Part shown: piece by piece, positions 34,643-43,553 of the stretch | Layout of the letters: each line of letters opens with the position of its first letter | How positions within the stretch are numbered: position 1 is the first letter of the stretch | Source: Paracoccus sp. IB05 | GTDB taxonomy: Bacteria; Pseudomonadota; Alphaproteobacteria; Rhodobacterales; Rhodobacteraceae | Direction of reading: 5' to 3' | Length of the DNA: 48,842 bases | Assembly (NCBI RefSeq): GCF_016405985.1 | Contig: NZ_JAEFCF010000039.1 | Coordinates: 1-48,842 of the forward strand | The notes under the pieces: model-generated | Told to the model about the DNA's origin: nothing | Seen by the model: the letters and a program-made list of their open reading frames with translations, nothing else | Database searches by the model: none | Made by a program: the position numbers and the translations under genes

Positions 34643-35043
34643 TGGAATATCGCGTCCACGCCCGCCGGATCGATGCGCATGGGAGCCTCGCCGTGGCCAA
34701 GGAGGCCGAAGTCACGCTCGACACCGATTTGGCGGGGCGGCGCGATGCGATGAACCCCGTGGAATTGCTGCTGGCGGCGCTGGCCGCTTGCATGCTGAAG
34801 GGTATCGAGCGGGTGACGCCGATGCTTAACTTCCAGATCAATGGCGCAGAGATTGCGCTGGAGGCGATCCGGCAGGACGCCCCGCCCAAGCTGACGCTGA
34901 TCCGCTATGAGATTACAGTCGACAGTGCCGAGACGGACCAGCGGCTGGACCTTCTTCATCGCAACATCCTCAAATACGGCACGATCTCGAACACGCTGTC
35001 CGGCGCAGTGCCGATGGAAGGGACGCTGACCCGGAAGGTCTGA
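34642..35043 (+). CDS. OsmC-family protein (133 aa)
   Basis: OsmC/Ohr fold: DLAGRRDAMNPVELLLAALA, then ACMLKGIERV with the family's single redox cysteine, and a C-terminal LLHRNILKYGTISNTLSGAV. The second cysteine of true Ohr peroxidases is not evident, so it is better called OsmC-like than Ohr. ATG 34642 is coupled to the thioredoxin stop. A thiol-dependent role against arsenic-induced oxidative stress is plausible but inferred. A degenerate copy of its 3' end lies at 36014-36102. Confidence 0.83.
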   Translation: MEYRVHARRIDAHGSLAVAKEAEVTLDTDLAGRRDAMNPVELLLAALAACMLKGIERVTPMLNFQINGAEIALEAIRQDAPPKLTLIRYEITVDSAETDQRLDLLHRNILKYGTISNTLSGAVPMEGTLTRKV

Positions 35044-35047
35044 CATC

Positions 35048-35932
35048 ATGGCCCACGACCACACCCAAGATCATCGCCCGCCCACGGACCTTGGCCCCGC
35101 GTTCCGCTGGGCCGTAGGCCTGAACACGGGCTACGTGATCGTGGAAGGTGCAGCGGGCTGGATCACCGGATCGCTGGCCCTGCTGGCGGATGCCGCGCAC
35201 AACCTGACCGACGTAGCCGGTCTGCTGATCGCCTGGGGGGCAGCGGTGCTGGCCAAGCGGGCGGTGACGGCACGGCATACCTGGGGTCTGGGGCGGGCCA
35301 CGATCCTTGCCGCGCTGTTCAACGCCATCGCCATTCTGGTGGGTGTCGGTGCGGTGACGTGGGAGGCGGTGCAGCGGCTTTCTGACCCAGTCGCCGTGCC
35401 CGGCCTGACGGTGATGTTGGTCGCGCTGGTCGGGATCGGGGTGAACACGGGCTCTGCGCTCTTGTTCATGTCTTCACGCAAGGGCGATCTGAACGCGAAG
35501 GGCGCGTTCCTGCACATGGCGGCAGATGCAGCGGTTTCGGGCGCGGTTGTTCTGGCGGCGGTGGGAATCATGGTCACTGGCTGGGATTGGCTTGACCCCG
35601 CCGTGGCCATCGCGGTCAGCCTGCTGATCGCCGTTACCGCCGCCGGATTATTCCGCGAGGCGCCGCACCTGAGCCTTGATGGTGTGCCGTTCGAGATTGA
35701 TCGTGCTGCCATTGCAGACTGGCTGGAGAGACAGGATGGCGTGCAGGGCCTGCACGACCTGCACATCTGGCCGCTGTCCACGATGCGCACCGCGCTGGCT
35801 GTGCATCTGGTCTGGCAGGGGGCCGACCCCGACGCCTTCATCGACCGGGTGACCGATGCCTTGGCCGAGGCGCATGGCATCGCCAATGTCACGCTGCAAC
35901 TAGAGCGCCGCCCCTGCGACAGGGCGGCTTGA
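35048..35932 (+). CDS. Cation diffusion facilitator (CzcD/ZitB-like) metal exporter (294 aa)
   Basis: Six membrane segments with the CDF metal site: SLALLADAAHNLTDVAGLL (HxxxD type) in helix 2 and AFLHMAADAAVSGAVV in helix 5, followed by a cytosolic domain (IADWLERQDGVQGLHDLHIW, ending NVTLQLERRPC). The histidine-bearing N-terminus MAHDHTQDHRPP is typical. It exports Zn/Co/Cd-type ions by proton antiport. It starts 4 bp after the osmC stop, so it belongs to the same operon. Confidence 0.9.
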   Translation: MAHDHTQDHRPPTDLGPAFRWAVGLNTGYVIVEGAAGWITGSLALLADAAHNLTDVAGLLIAWGAAVLAKRAVTARHTWGLGRATILAALFNAIAILVGVGAVTWEAVQRLSDPVAVPGLTVMLVALVGIGVNTGSALLFMSSRKGDLNAKGAFLHMAADAAVSGAVVLAAVGIMVTGWDWLDPAVAIAVSLLIAVTAAGLFREAPHLSLDGVPFEIDRAAIADWLERQDGVQGLHDLHIWPLSTMRTALAVHLVWQGADPDAFIDRVTDALAEAHGIANVTLQLERRPCDRAA

Positions 35933-35933
35933 T

Positions 35934-36000
35934 TCTGTCGCGGTCGAAGGGTTCACCCGCTTCATCAGGGCCTCAGCGAATTCCTAGCGGTCGAAATATC
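35934..36000 (-). pseudogene. Relic of an arsH 3' end
   Basis: This stretch resembles the last 80 or so bases of arsH at 36907-36985: both contain GTCGCGG, then TTCAC-CGCTTCATCA-GGCCTC-GCG-ATTCCT with scattered substitutions. It directly follows the CDF stop. It is too short and mutated to encode anything. Confidence 0.65.
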
Positions 36001-36013
36001 GGCTGGGCCTTTC

Positions 36014-36102
36014 TCACCGCAACATCTTGAAATACTGGACCATCTCGAACACCCTGTCATGAGCCGTGCCGCTGGAGGGAAGCCTGCGCCGCAAGGTGTG
36101 AC
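36014..36102 (+). pseudogene. Relic of an osmC 3' end
   Basis: Resembles the 3' end of osmC at 34946-35043: GCAACATC-T-AAATAC-G, ATCTCGAACAC-CTGTC, and GGAGGGAAGCCTG..CG-AAGGTGTGACA against its equivalent, with about one change in six bases. It adjoins the arsH relic, so a former copy of these genes once lay here. Confidence 0.65.
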
Positions 36103-36122
36103 AGGTTCATTTGGGGGCAGGC

Positions 36123-36905
36123 ATGGTCGGATGGCCGCGGATTGTATTGGCTGGCGCGATCGTTGGCATTGTTGGCGGGCTGATCGGGCTTGGCGGGGCA
36201 GAGTTCCGTCTTCCGCTCTTGATCGGCATGTTCGGATTTGCAGCCCTTGATGCGGTGATCCTGAACAAGGCGACCAGTCTGATCGTGGTGGCCACAGCGC
36301 TGCCGTTCCGGGCGGGGACCGTGCCCCTTGATCAGGTGCTGGCCGAATGGCCGATCATCCTGAACCTACTGGCGGGAAGCCTTCTTGGCGCATGGATCGG
36401 CGCGGGGCTGGCCGTGCGGATGAAGTCCCGTACCCTTTATCGAGTACTGGCCGGGCTTCTGGTGCTGATCGCGGCAGTCCTGGCGCTCAGCCACAGCATG
36501 AGCCTTGCGCCCGCTGCCCTTATCACCGGACCTGCGCAGATCGTCGCGGGCCTTGTCGCAGGGTTCGGCATCGGCATCGTGGCTTCACTGATGGGCGTCG
36601 CGGGGGGTGAATTGCTGATCCCCACGCTGGTCCTTCTGTTCGGGATCGACCTGAAACTCGCAGGCAGCCTGTCGCTGGCGATCAGCCTGCCCACCATGCT
36701 GGTCGGGTTCGCCCGATACAGTCGCGACGACAGCTTCACGGTTCTAGCGCGCAATCAGGGCTTCGTGCTGTTCATGGCCTTGGGGTCAGTGATCGGCGTC
36801 GCTATCGGCGGCCAGCTTCTGGGGATCGTATCCGAGGTCGTGCTGCTGCCGGTGCTGGTCTCCATCCTGCTGGTATCCTCGGTCAAAGTATGGCGTCACG
36901 GCTGA
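36123..36905 (+). CDS. TauE/SafE-family membrane exporter (260 aa)
   Basis: TauE/SafE fold with about eight membrane segments and the two glycine-rich repeats, GIVGGLIGLGGAEFRLPLLI and GIVASLMGVAGGELLIPTLV. ATG 36123 has GGGGG just upstream; an in-frame TTG four codons earlier is less likely. The family moves sulfite, sulfonates or other small anions. Its place between CDF and the convergent arsH suggests anion or metalloid stress, but the substrate is not readable. Confidence 0.83.
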   Translation: MVGWPRIVLAGAIVGIVGGLIGLGGAEFRLPLLIGMFGFAALDAVILNKATSLIVVATALPFRAGTVPLDQVLAEWPIILNLLAGSLLGAWIGAGLAVRMKSRTLYRVLAGLLVLIAAVLALSHSMSLAPAALITGPAQIVAGLVAGFGIGIVASLMGVAGGELLIPTLVLLFGIDLKLAGSLSLAISLPTMLVGFARYSRDDSFTVLARNQGFVLFMALGSVIGVAIGGQLLGIVSEVVLLPVLVSILLVSSVKVWRHG

Positions 36906-36906
36906 G

Positions 36907-37623
36907 TCAGGTCGCGGCAGACAGATTCACACGCTTCATCAAGGCCTCGGCGGATTCCTTGCGTTCGGAATAGCGGTCCACAAGGTAGTCAGCCCGGTCG
37001 CGCGTCAGCAGGGTGAACTTCATCAGTTCCTCCATCACGTCCACGATCCGGTCATACAGGGACGACGGACGCATCCGCCCGTATTCGTCGAACTCCTGAA
37101 ACGCCTTCGGGATCGAGGACTGGTTGGGGATCGTCAGCATCCGCATCCAGCGGCCAAGGACGCGCATCTGGTTCACCGCGTTGAAGCTCTGCGATCCGCC
37201 CGAGACTTGCATGATGGCCAGCGTCTTGCCCTGCGTCGGCCGCACCGCGCCGTCGGAGAGCGGGATCCAGTCGATCTGCGTCTTCATCAGCCCGGTCATG
37301 GCGCCGTGGCGCTCTGGCGACGACCAGACCATCCCCTCGCACCAGGATGCAAGATTGCGCAGCTCCCGCACCTTCGGGTGGGTCGCATCGACCCCGTCAT
37401 CGACCAGCGGCAGGCCAGAGGGATTGAAGAAACGCACCTCGGCTCCAAGCCGGGTCAGGATCCTGGCCGCCTCCTCGGCTGCCAGCCTTGAAAAGCTGCG
37501 GGTGCGCAGCGAGCCGTATAAGATCAGGATCTTCGGAGGGTGGGCGGCGATTGGAGGAGATAAAAGCCGATTGCCGTCGATGCCGGGGAACAGTGCGTCG
37601 TCTATGTTGGGTGTATCGGTCAT
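36907..37623 (-). CDS. arsH: ArsH NADPH-dependent FMN oxidoreductase (238 aa)
   Basis: Flavodoxin-like fold with the FMN phosphate loop [38 protein letters not shown] and [20 protein letters not shown], then the ArsH tail ([20 protein letters not shown]). ArsH oxidises trivalent organoarsenicals to less toxic pentavalent forms and reduces quinones and metals. Its ATG overlaps the acr3 stop by 4 bp, so it is translated as part of the arsR-acr3-arsH operon. Length is normal. Confidence 0.93.
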   Translation of the reverse strand: MTDTPNIDDALFPGIDGNRLLSPPIAAHPPKILILYGSLRTRSFSRLAAEEAARILTRLGAEVRFFNPSGLPLVDDGVDATHPKVRELRNLASWCEGMVWSSPERHGAMTGLMKTQIDWIPLSDGAVRPTQGKTLAIMQVSGGSQSFNAVNQMRVLGRWMRMLTIPNQSSIPKAFQEFDEYGRMRPSSLYDRIVDVMEELMKFTLLTRDRADYLVDRYSERKESAEALMKRVNLSAAT

Positions 37624-38639
37624 GAAGGAAACCTGTTGCGTGTGCGGTTAGCGAAGGCGACCAGCGTCAGCATCACCGGCACCTCGACCAGCACGCCCAC
37701 GACCGTGGCGAGCGCGGCGCCCGAGTTCAGACCAAAGAGGCCGATGGCCACAGCCACCGCCAGTTCGAAGAAGTTCGACGTGCCGATCAGGGCGCAGGGG
37801 GCTGCCACCTTGTGGGGCAGCTTCCAAGCAAAGGCCCAGGCATAGCCGAGTGCGAAGATGCCATAGGACTGGATGATGATCGGCACGGCAATGAGCGCGA
37901 TCAGCAGAGGCTGCGCGATGATCACTTGGCCCTGGAAGCCGAAGAGCAGCACAACGGTCAGCAAGAGGCCGAAGACCGAGGCGAGCTTGATCCGCGCCGT
38001 GAAGTCCGACACCGCCACTTCACCCCCGCGCGCCATCAAGGCTCGCCGTGTCAGTGCCCCGGCGATCAGCGGGATCACGATGTAGAGCACGACCGACAGG
38101 ATCAGCGTCTCCCATGGCACCGAGATGTCGGTAACGCCCAACAAGAAGGCGACGATCGGCGCGAAGGCCACGACCATGATCAGGTCGTTCACGCTGACCT
38201 GCACCAGCGTGTAGTTCGGATCGCCCTTGGTCAGCTGCGACCAGACGAAGACCATCGCCGTGCAGGGCGCGGCACCCAGCAGGATAAGCCCCGCGATGTA
38301 TTCCGGTGCCTTGGTCGGATCGATCAGCCCCGCGAACAGGTGGTTGAAGAACAGCACCGCCAGCGCGGCCATCGTAAAGGGCTTGATCAGCCAGTTGATG
38401 ACCAGCGTGATGATGAGGCCCTTCGGTCGCCGCCCCACATCCTTCAGCGAACCGAAGTCGATGGCGATCATCATCGGATAGACCATTGCCCAGATCAGCA
38501 CGGCCACGACCAAATTGACCGAGGCATATTCCAGCCCTGCGAGCGCAGTGAACAGGCCGGGCATAAGGTTGCCAAGCACAAGCCCCACAAGGATGCAAAG
38601 GGCGACCCAGAGGGTCAGCCAGCGTTCGAACAGGCTCAT
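37620..38639 (-). CDS. acr3: Acr3 arsenite efflux permease (339 aa)
   Basis: Ten-helix BART-type transporter. Family markers: [38 protein letters not shown] with the essential cysteine, [20 protein letters not shown] and [19 protein letters not shown] with the conserved glutamate. ATG 38639 overlaps the arsR stop (ATGA); the longer frame to 38747 runs through arsR. It expels arsenite driven by the membrane potential. Intact. Confidence 0.93.
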   Translation of the reverse strand: MSLFERWLTLWVALCILVGLVLGNLMPGLFTALAGLEYASVNLVVAVLIWAMVYPMMIAIDFGSLKDVGRRPKGLIITLVINWLIKPFTMAALAVLFFNHLFAGLIDPTKAPEYIAGLILLGAAPCTAMVFVWSQLTKGDPNYTLVQVSVNDLIMVVAFAPIVAFLLGVTDISVPWETLILSVVLYIVIPLIAGALTRRALMARGGEVAVSDFTARIKLASVFGLLLTVVLLFGFQGQVIIAQPLLIALIAVPIIIQSYGIFALGYAWAFAWKLPHKVAAPCALIGTSNFFELAVAVAIGLFGLNSGAALATVVGVLVEVPVMLTLVAFANRTRNRFPS

Positions 38640-38959
38640 GCAGATTTCTTCTTTCCAGGAATGCAGCAGGCCCCTTCGGGCGGAGGGGTGAGACCCATGA
38701 TCAAATCGGCGAGCGGTGCCAATGACGCCGGGTTCAGCGCATAGCAAATCCGGGGTCCGTCGATCTCGCCAGTGATCACGCCCGCGGACTTGAGGATACG
38801 GAGGTGTTCCGACACTGTTGACTGAGCAAGGCCGACTGCGCCCACGATATCGCCTCCGATGCAGCCTGGCGTGGCCTGAAGCAATCGTAGGATCCGGATC
38901 CGCGCCGGATGTGCGAGGGCCTTTGCCAAGGCGGCCGTCGTTGTCTCGTCCGTTGCCAT
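38636..38959 (-). CDS. arsR: ArsR-family repressor of acr3 operon (107 aa)
   Basis: Winged helix ([40 protein letters not shown]) with a C-terminal vicinal cysteine pair ([12 protein letters not shown]) and a further cysteine at GCIGGD. This places the As(III) site in the termini, as in the A. ferrooxidans-type ArsR, not in the CVC helix used by the repressor at 33115. ATG 38959 has GGAAAG 8 nt upstream; a TTG five codons earlier is less likely. Heads the minus-strand operon with acr3 and arsH. Confidence 0.9.
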   Translation of the reverse strand: MATDETTTAALAKALAHPARIRILRLLQATPGCIGGDIVGAVGLAQSTVSEHLRILKSAGVITGEIDGPRICYALNPASLAPLADLIMGLTPPPEGACCIPGKKKSA

Positions 38960-38987
38960 CTGCGCGCTTTCCAAACTGCTAAGATTC

Positions 38988-39006
38988 CGTATATCGTCGA
39001 TTTACG
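38988..39006. promoter_or_regulatory. Probable ArsR operator upstream of arsR-acr3-arsH
   Basis: CGTATATCG-t-CGATTTACG, an AT-rich inverted repeat with one mismatch in 9-bp arms, 29 bp upstream of the arsR start and about 85 bp before the divergent binding-protein gene. It could control both. Confidence 0.55.
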
Positions 39007-39089
39007 ATTTCATCCGCCATTGGACAAGCAAGTTTGTGGCGCTTGAGATCGTAGGCGGCGCGCGGGAGACGCGCCCCGGGAGGAAAAGG

Positions 39090-39830
39090 ATGAAAAGCAG
39101 GCGTCGCGCTTTGCTGATGGGGCTGGCGGCCGCGGCCGCGCCCTTCGTCGTGACTCGAGGCTGGGCCCAGGGCCCGGCACCCTTCAGATTTGCTCTGACG
39201 CCAGTCTTTCTCGACAACGACGCGGCAGTCATTTCTGCCCTTCGCGCTGCTTTGGCCGAAGGCATGGGCCAAGACATCGAGCTCGTCCAGAGACGGACGT
39301 ATCAGGAGATCTCGGGCGCGCTTCTCGACGGCTCCGTGGATGCCGCCTGGACATGCGGCTATCCCTATCTTCAGCACAAGACCGAACTTTCGCTGCTCGG
39401 CGTACCCGTCTGGCGAGGGCAGCCGCTTTACCAGTCCTATCTCATCGTCGCCCAGGATGATCCCGCGACCGCGCTATCGGACCTGCGTGGCGGCGCTCAC
39501 GCCTTTTCGGACCCCGACAGCAACTCCGGTTTCCTCGTCACTGCGTCTGACCTCGCGCGGGATGGCCAAACCCCGGACCAGTTCTTTTCACGCGTCATCT
39601 TCACCTATGGCCACCGCAACGTGGTCCGGTCGGTGGCAGGCGGCCTGACGCGATCAGGCAGCGTGGATGGTTACGTCTGGGAGGCACTCAGTTCCGCGGA
39701 ACCGGATCTGACAGCACGGACAAAGGTCATTGTGCGCTCGGAGTGGTTGCCCGGAAACCTTCTTCTCCGCGATCATGCTCGCTGCGACCGTCCTCTTCTG
39801 GCTATGAAACTCAATGAGTCTGGAACCTAA
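39090..39830 (+). pseudogene. AioX/PhnD-like periplasmic binding protein, C-terminus lost
   Basis: ATG 39090 with GGGAGG 6 nt upstream gives a signal peptide with a twin-arginine-like start (MKSRRRALLMGLAAAAAPFV then AQ). The body is of the PhnD/AioX binding type: LALTPVFL-like start, SGALLDGSVDAAWTCGYPYL with Cys89 where AioX proteins carry their arsenite-binding cysteine, SDPDSNSGFLVTAS and GSVDGYVWEAL. After IVRSEWL the usual final segment is missing and an unrelated tail follows to 39830. Intact members are about 280-300 residues, so folding and function are uncertain. No partner kinase or ABC gene follows. Confidence 0.62.
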
Positions 39831-40173
39831 TCAATGGGTCCTAACCATAGGCCGCCGATCGCAGCGATAGTTCGCAGTGAACACGACAAGGAGACTTTTG
39901 GCGCAACGGTCGCGGACAGATCAGGAGAACCAGATGTGCAACACGAACAATCGAGCTCGCGGCGTTGATTTGGACCTTACCGCGAACACCATGCGGGCTC
40001 GTAGCATCCGATAGCCACGCATCGCTCATGTGGTTTTCCGCAGGCTTCAGAGCTCCATGCGAACTCTCTTTCCCCCCGAAAGGAAGGAAAATCTCGCCAG
40101 AATTCTGCAGGTGTTCGGGTCATCCCAACCTTCTGTATTCGGCCCGGCCCGCTTCGCAGCGGGCCGAGGGGTA
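39831..40173. other. Gene-free region with a GC hairpin
   Basis: No convincing frame in about 340 bp. Just past the end of the uspA gene lies CGGCCCGC-ttcgca-GCGGGCCG (40145-40166), an 8-bp perfect stem without a T-tract on the minus side; it probably marks the 3' end of the P-ATPase/uspA transcript. Confidence 0.5.
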
Positions 40174-40626
40174 TCAGGCCCGCACGACCAGTACGGGGAT
40201 TGCGGAACGGGTGACAACCTCGGTTGCCTGACTGCCAAGCAACATCCGCTTTAGCCCGCGCCGCCCGTGAGAGGCCATACAGATGAGATCGCAACCAAGT
40301 GCCTCGGCGCGCTCTAAGATAGCATCAGCAGGCGTGGCATCGGGCACATGCAGGGCCGTTACAGAAACGCCCGCATGTCTCGCACGCTCTGCGGCGGCCT
40401 CAAGGATCCGCTCGGCCGTTTCACGCTGCGCCTGATCATAGCCCTCAAGCACCGCCACCGGCGTGTATGACCCGGCCCCCATCGCCGCTGCTACAATCGG
40501 AAAGGGTGGCGTCACTGTCAGGATCGTTACCGCAGCGCCGATGCAGGATGCCAATGTAAGGCCATGCTCAAGGCCAAGGCCCGCGTTCTCAGAGCCATCG
40601 GTGGTGATAAGGATGTGCTTATACAT
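40174..40626 (-). CDS. Universal stress protein UspA family (150 aa)
   Basis: Usp fold beginning MYKHILITTDGSENAGLGLE and ending with the nucleotide-binding loop CMASHGRRGLKRMLLGSQAT then IPVLVVRA (G-2x-G-9x-G-S/T type). ATG 40626 has AGAGG 6 nt upstream and lies inside the last codons of the P-ATPase gene (8-bp overlap), so it is translationally coupled. The longer frame to 40707 is P-ATPase sequence in another register. Usp proteins bind ATP and support survival under stress or low oxygen; in Rhodobacteraceae they often belong to the FnrL regulon. Confidence 0.9.
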   Translation of the reverse strand: MYKHILITTDGSENAGLGLEHGLTLASCIGAAVTILTVTPPFPIVAAAMGAGSYTPVAVLEGYDQAQRETAERILEAAAERARHAGVSVTALHVPDATPADAILERAEALGCDLICMASHGRRGLKRMLLGSQATEVVTRSAIPVLVVRA

Positions 40627-42574
40627 GAGAAACCTCTTGAGGTTGGGAGGAGGGATGCGAGGGCGCTTTTCGCGCCGCACCGAGATCATTGCGGATCGGA
40701 TCAGCAAGGAGCCGTAAGCCGTTTAGGACCACGAGAACGGTGCCCCCCTCATGACCGATGACGGCAAGCGGCAAGGGTAGGTCGAAGAAGAGCGCTGAGA
40801 TCACCAAAAGCACCATCATCGCCAGAGCAAAGCCAAGGTTCTGCCGGATGATCCGGCGTGTGCGCAAAGCGAGCTTCCGCGCGGCGGCAAGGCGCGTCAT
40901 GTCCTCGGACAGCAGGGCGACATCCGCGGCCTGCAGCGCCACCTCGCTGCCCGCGACCCCCATAGCGACGCCGACATCCGCCCGGGCAAGGGCTGCGGCA
41001 TCGTTCACCCCGTCGCCGACGAAGGCCGTTCGGCCTTTTTCCGCAAGCGCGGCAACCAGCCTCACTTTGTCCTCAGGCAAGAGCTCGGCGTTGATTTCCG
41101 CATCTGAAAAGCCAAGCTCCCGCCCGATCCGCTCGGCGACCGGGCGGCGATCCCCGGTCATCAGGGCCAGATGCGCCACCCCCGCCGCACGCAGTTGCGA
41201 AAGCCCGGCGGCAGAGCTTGGCCGCGGGCGGTCTGCCACCGTAACACCACCGATCAGCTGCGCGCCGCGGCCGATCCAGGTGACGGTTTGGGCAGTGGCC
41301 TTCAGCCGCTGAGCCCCGGCGGTATCGGCACGTGCCCCCATCCGCTCCAGCATCCGCTGGTTTCCGGCCCAGATCGGCCCCTCTTCGTCGATCCCGGTGA
41401 TGCCTTCACTCGGATGGGTCACCACATCCCGAATGGCGGCGGGGGCAAGCCCCTCGGCCTCTGCCCGGCGCCGGATCGCGGCGGCGATCGGATGCTCGGA
41501 CTGCGCCTCCAAACCCGAGAGCAGCGCCAGCATGCGCCCCTCGGGGATCTCTGAGGTGAGGTCGGTGACCTCTGCAACTCCGGTGGTCAGGGTGCCGGTT
41601 TTGTCAAAGGAAAAGCTCTTCACTTCTGCCAAGGCTTCAAGCGCCGCGCCACCTTTGAACAACACGCCGCCCCGTGCCGCAGCCGCCAGCGCCGACAGCA
41701 TGGCGGCGGGCACCGAGATCACCACGGCGCAAGGGCTTGCCGCCACCAACAGCACCGCAGCGCGGTAGAGGGCGTCGGAGGCGGAAGCCCCCATCCCCCA
41801 GAGAACAACAAACGCCAGCGTGGCCCCCAAAAGCACGGCCACGGTGTAGCGCTGCCCGAACCAGGCGCTGAAGGTCTCGGACGGCGCGCGGGCGGCTTGG
41901 GCCTCGGTCACCATGTCGATCATCCGCGCCACGGTGCTGCTTTCGACGGTGGCGCTTGCGCGCATGGTCAGCACGGAATTGAGGTTGACCGTCGCCTCGA
42001 AAAGCTTCGCGCCGGGCGCTTTCGAGACGGGCATCGACTCTCCGGTGATCGTCGCCTCGTCGACCGTGCCTTCGCCGGTGACAAGCACGCCATCCACGGG
42101 CACGCGCGAGCCCGGACGCAGGACAAGCAAATCCCCCTCGCGAAGCGCCACGACGGGGATTTCCTCTGTCGCGCCCGTGGCGCTCAGCCGCAGCGCAGTC
42201 TCGGGGCGCAGCGCCATCAGCGCCTCGATCGCGCGGCGGGCGCGGCCCATAGCGCGATGCTCCAGCGTGCCCGAAATGCTGAAGAGCGTGAGGAGAACCG
42301 CCCCCTCCAGCGGGGCGCCGACGGCAAGCGCGGCCAAAGCCGCGATGATCATCAACAGGTCGATGTCGAGCACGCGGTCCTTGAAAAGTGCACCAAGCGC
42401 GCGCAGCCCCGTCGGAAGCCCGGCCGCAAGATAGACAAGTGCAAGCCCTGCCGTGAGCCAGATCCCCGGCAGCACGAAGGTGCCGAAGAAGGCGGCCGCC
42501 ATGCCGAAACTCGCCGCGAGCGTGAGGGGAAGCATGAGGCGTTCTTCAAGACTTACAGGGGCGGTGCTGGGCAT
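40619..42574 (-). CDS. P1B-4-like heavy-metal P-type ATPase (651 aa)
   Basis: ATG 42574 follows AGGAAG by 7 nt. No N-terminal metal-binding domain. Markers: TITGESMP (about 175-182), the transmembrane metal motif SPC (280-282), phosphorylated Asp324 in FSFDKTGTLT, hinge GDGVNDAAAL, and VIGHEGGTVLVVLNGLRLL in the last helices. SPC together with HEGGT marks the P1B-4 group, which exports Co2+, Fe2+, Zn2+ or Ni2+. Divergent to a VIT/CCC1 iron-manganese transporter and coupled to uspA, so iron export under stress is a reasonable inference. Confidence 0.88.
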   Translation of the reverse strand: MPSTAPVSLEERLMLPLTLAASFGMAAAFFGTFVLPGIWLTAGLALVYLAAGLPTGLRALGALFKDRVLDIDLLMIIAALAALAVGAPLEGAVLLTLFSISGTLEHRAMGRARRAIEALMALRPETALRLSATGATEEIPVVALREGDLLVLRPGSRVPVDGVLVTGEGTVDEATITGESMPVSKAPGAKLFEATVNLNSVLTMRASATVESSTVARMIDMVTEAQAARAPSETFSAWFGQRYTVAVLLGATLAFVVLWGMGASASDALYRAAVLLVAASPCAVVISVPAAMLSALAAAARGGVLFKGGAALEALAEVKSFSFDKTGTLTTGVAEVTDLTSEIPEGRMLALLSGLEAQSEHPIAAAIRRRAEAEGLAPAAIRDVVTHPSEGITGIDEEGPIWAGNQRMLERMGARADTAGAQRLKATAQTVTWIGRGAQLIGGVTVADRPRPSSAAGLSQLRAAGVAHLALMTGDRRPVAERIGRELGFSDAEINAELLPEDKVRLVAALAEKGRTAFVGDGVNDAAALARADVGVAMGVAGSEVALQAADVALLSEDMTRLAAARKLALRTRRIIRQNLGFALAMMVLLVISALFFDLPLPLAVIGHEGGTVLVVLNGLRLLADPIRNDLGAARKAPSHPSSQPQEVSHV

Positions 42575-42654
42575 AGGAAGCTTCCTGTGTTGACACGCAT
42601 GCGGCGGGTTCGGCGCATGAGGAGCCGATAATTCATTCCGTCCAACGTCGGCTA

Positions 42655-42685
42655 TGACCCAGATCAATTGCAATGATCTGGGTCA
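42655..42685. promoter_or_regulatory. Perfect 12-bp inverted repeat in the P-ATPase/VIT divergent promoter
   Basis: TGACCCAGATCA-attgcaa-TGATCTGGGTCA: two perfect 12-bp arms with a 7-nt spacer, 81 bp from the P-ATPase start and 144 bp from the VIT start. Each arm includes an FNR-type half-site (on the minus strand TTGATCTGGGTCA, against TTGAT-N4-RTCAA). A dimeric FNR/CRP-type or metal regulator could control both genes. Confidence 0.6.
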
Positions 42686-42828
42686 CCCTACATTGTTACC
42701 GGAAGTTTAAGGAAGTCGATGGCCTCGTAAGCGTTTCAATCCATCGAGCGCGGATGAGCGGTGAAGCCTTGGCGCGGCCTGGAATCTACAGGGTCAGATC
42801 GACAGTATGAAATTGGAGCGGGACGGCC

Positions 42829-43530
42829 ATGACCTATCAGTCAGCCCATGAAGAAGTACATTTCGTCAACCGCAGCGGTTGGTTGCGGGCCGCGGTGCTC
42901 GGCGCCAACGATGGGATCGTCTCGATCTCGGCGCTCATCGTGGGCGTGGCGGTCGCCAATCCTTCCGCAGAAGCGGTGTTCATCGCAGGCGCCGCGGGAT
43001 TGGCCGCCGGGGCGATGTCCATGGCGGCGGGGGAATATGTCTCGGTCAGCTCACAATCGGATATTGAAGGTGCTGACATCGCCCGTGAGGCGCAGGCTCT
43101 GCGCGAGACACCCGCGGAGGAGGAGGCGGAACTGGCTTCTATCTGGGAGAGCCGAGGTCTCTCGCCCGCGACGGCAGCGCTTGTCGCGCGCGAGTTGACC
43201 GAAGCTGACGCGCTTGGGGCCCATGTGCGCGATGAACTCGGCCTCTCTGAGGTGCATAGCGCCAATCCCTTACAGGCTGCCTTTGCCTCTGGGCTCACGT
43301 TCACTTTGGCCGGGGCTGTGCCGATGGTTGCTGCGCTCGTCTCACCCGCAGAAACTGTCGCCGTCGTGGTTACTGTGACAACGCTGCTCGCGCTTGCCGT
43401 TCTCGGGGCTCTCGGGGCTTGGGCCGGCGGAGCCAAGTTGTTGCGACCAACACTGCGTGTGGTCTTCTGGGGCGGTGCCGCGATGGCAGTGACCGCCGCT
43501 ATCGGGAAACTATTTGGGGTCGCGGTTTAG
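42829..43530 (+). CDS. VIT1/CCC1-family iron/manganese transporter (233 aa)
   Basis: Five membrane segments in the VIT layout: LRAAVLGANDGIVSISALIV in helix 1 with the family's asparagine/aspartate, AGAMSMAAGEYVSVSSQSDI in helix 2 with the metal-binding Met/Glu residues, a cytosolic glutamate-rich loop (ETPAEEEAELASIW) and three C-terminal helices. The family moves Fe2+/Mn2+ out of the cytosol by proton antiport. It is divergent from a P1B-4-like ATPase, forming a probable iron/manganese detoxification pair. ATG 42829 is preceded by GGAGCGGGA. Confidence 0.9.
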   Translation: MTYQSAHEEVHFVNRSGWLRAAVLGANDGIVSISALIVGVAVANPSAEAVFIAGAAGLAAGAMSMAAGEYVSVSSQSDIEGADIAREAQALRETPAEEEAELASIWESRGLSPATAALVARELTEADALGAHVRDELGLSEVHSANPLQAAFASGLTFTLAGAVPMVAALVSPAETVAVVVTVTTLLALAVLGALGAWAGGAKLLRPTLRVVFWGGAAMAVTAAIGKLFGVAV

Positions 43531-43537
43531 GCAGGCA

Positions 43538-43553
43538 GGGGGGCTATCCCCCC
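43538..43553 (+). terminator. Hairpin after the VIT gene
   Basis: GGGGGG-ctat-CCCCCC then TTCTT, 8 bp after the stop; likely terminator of the transporter gene. Confidence 0.6.
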
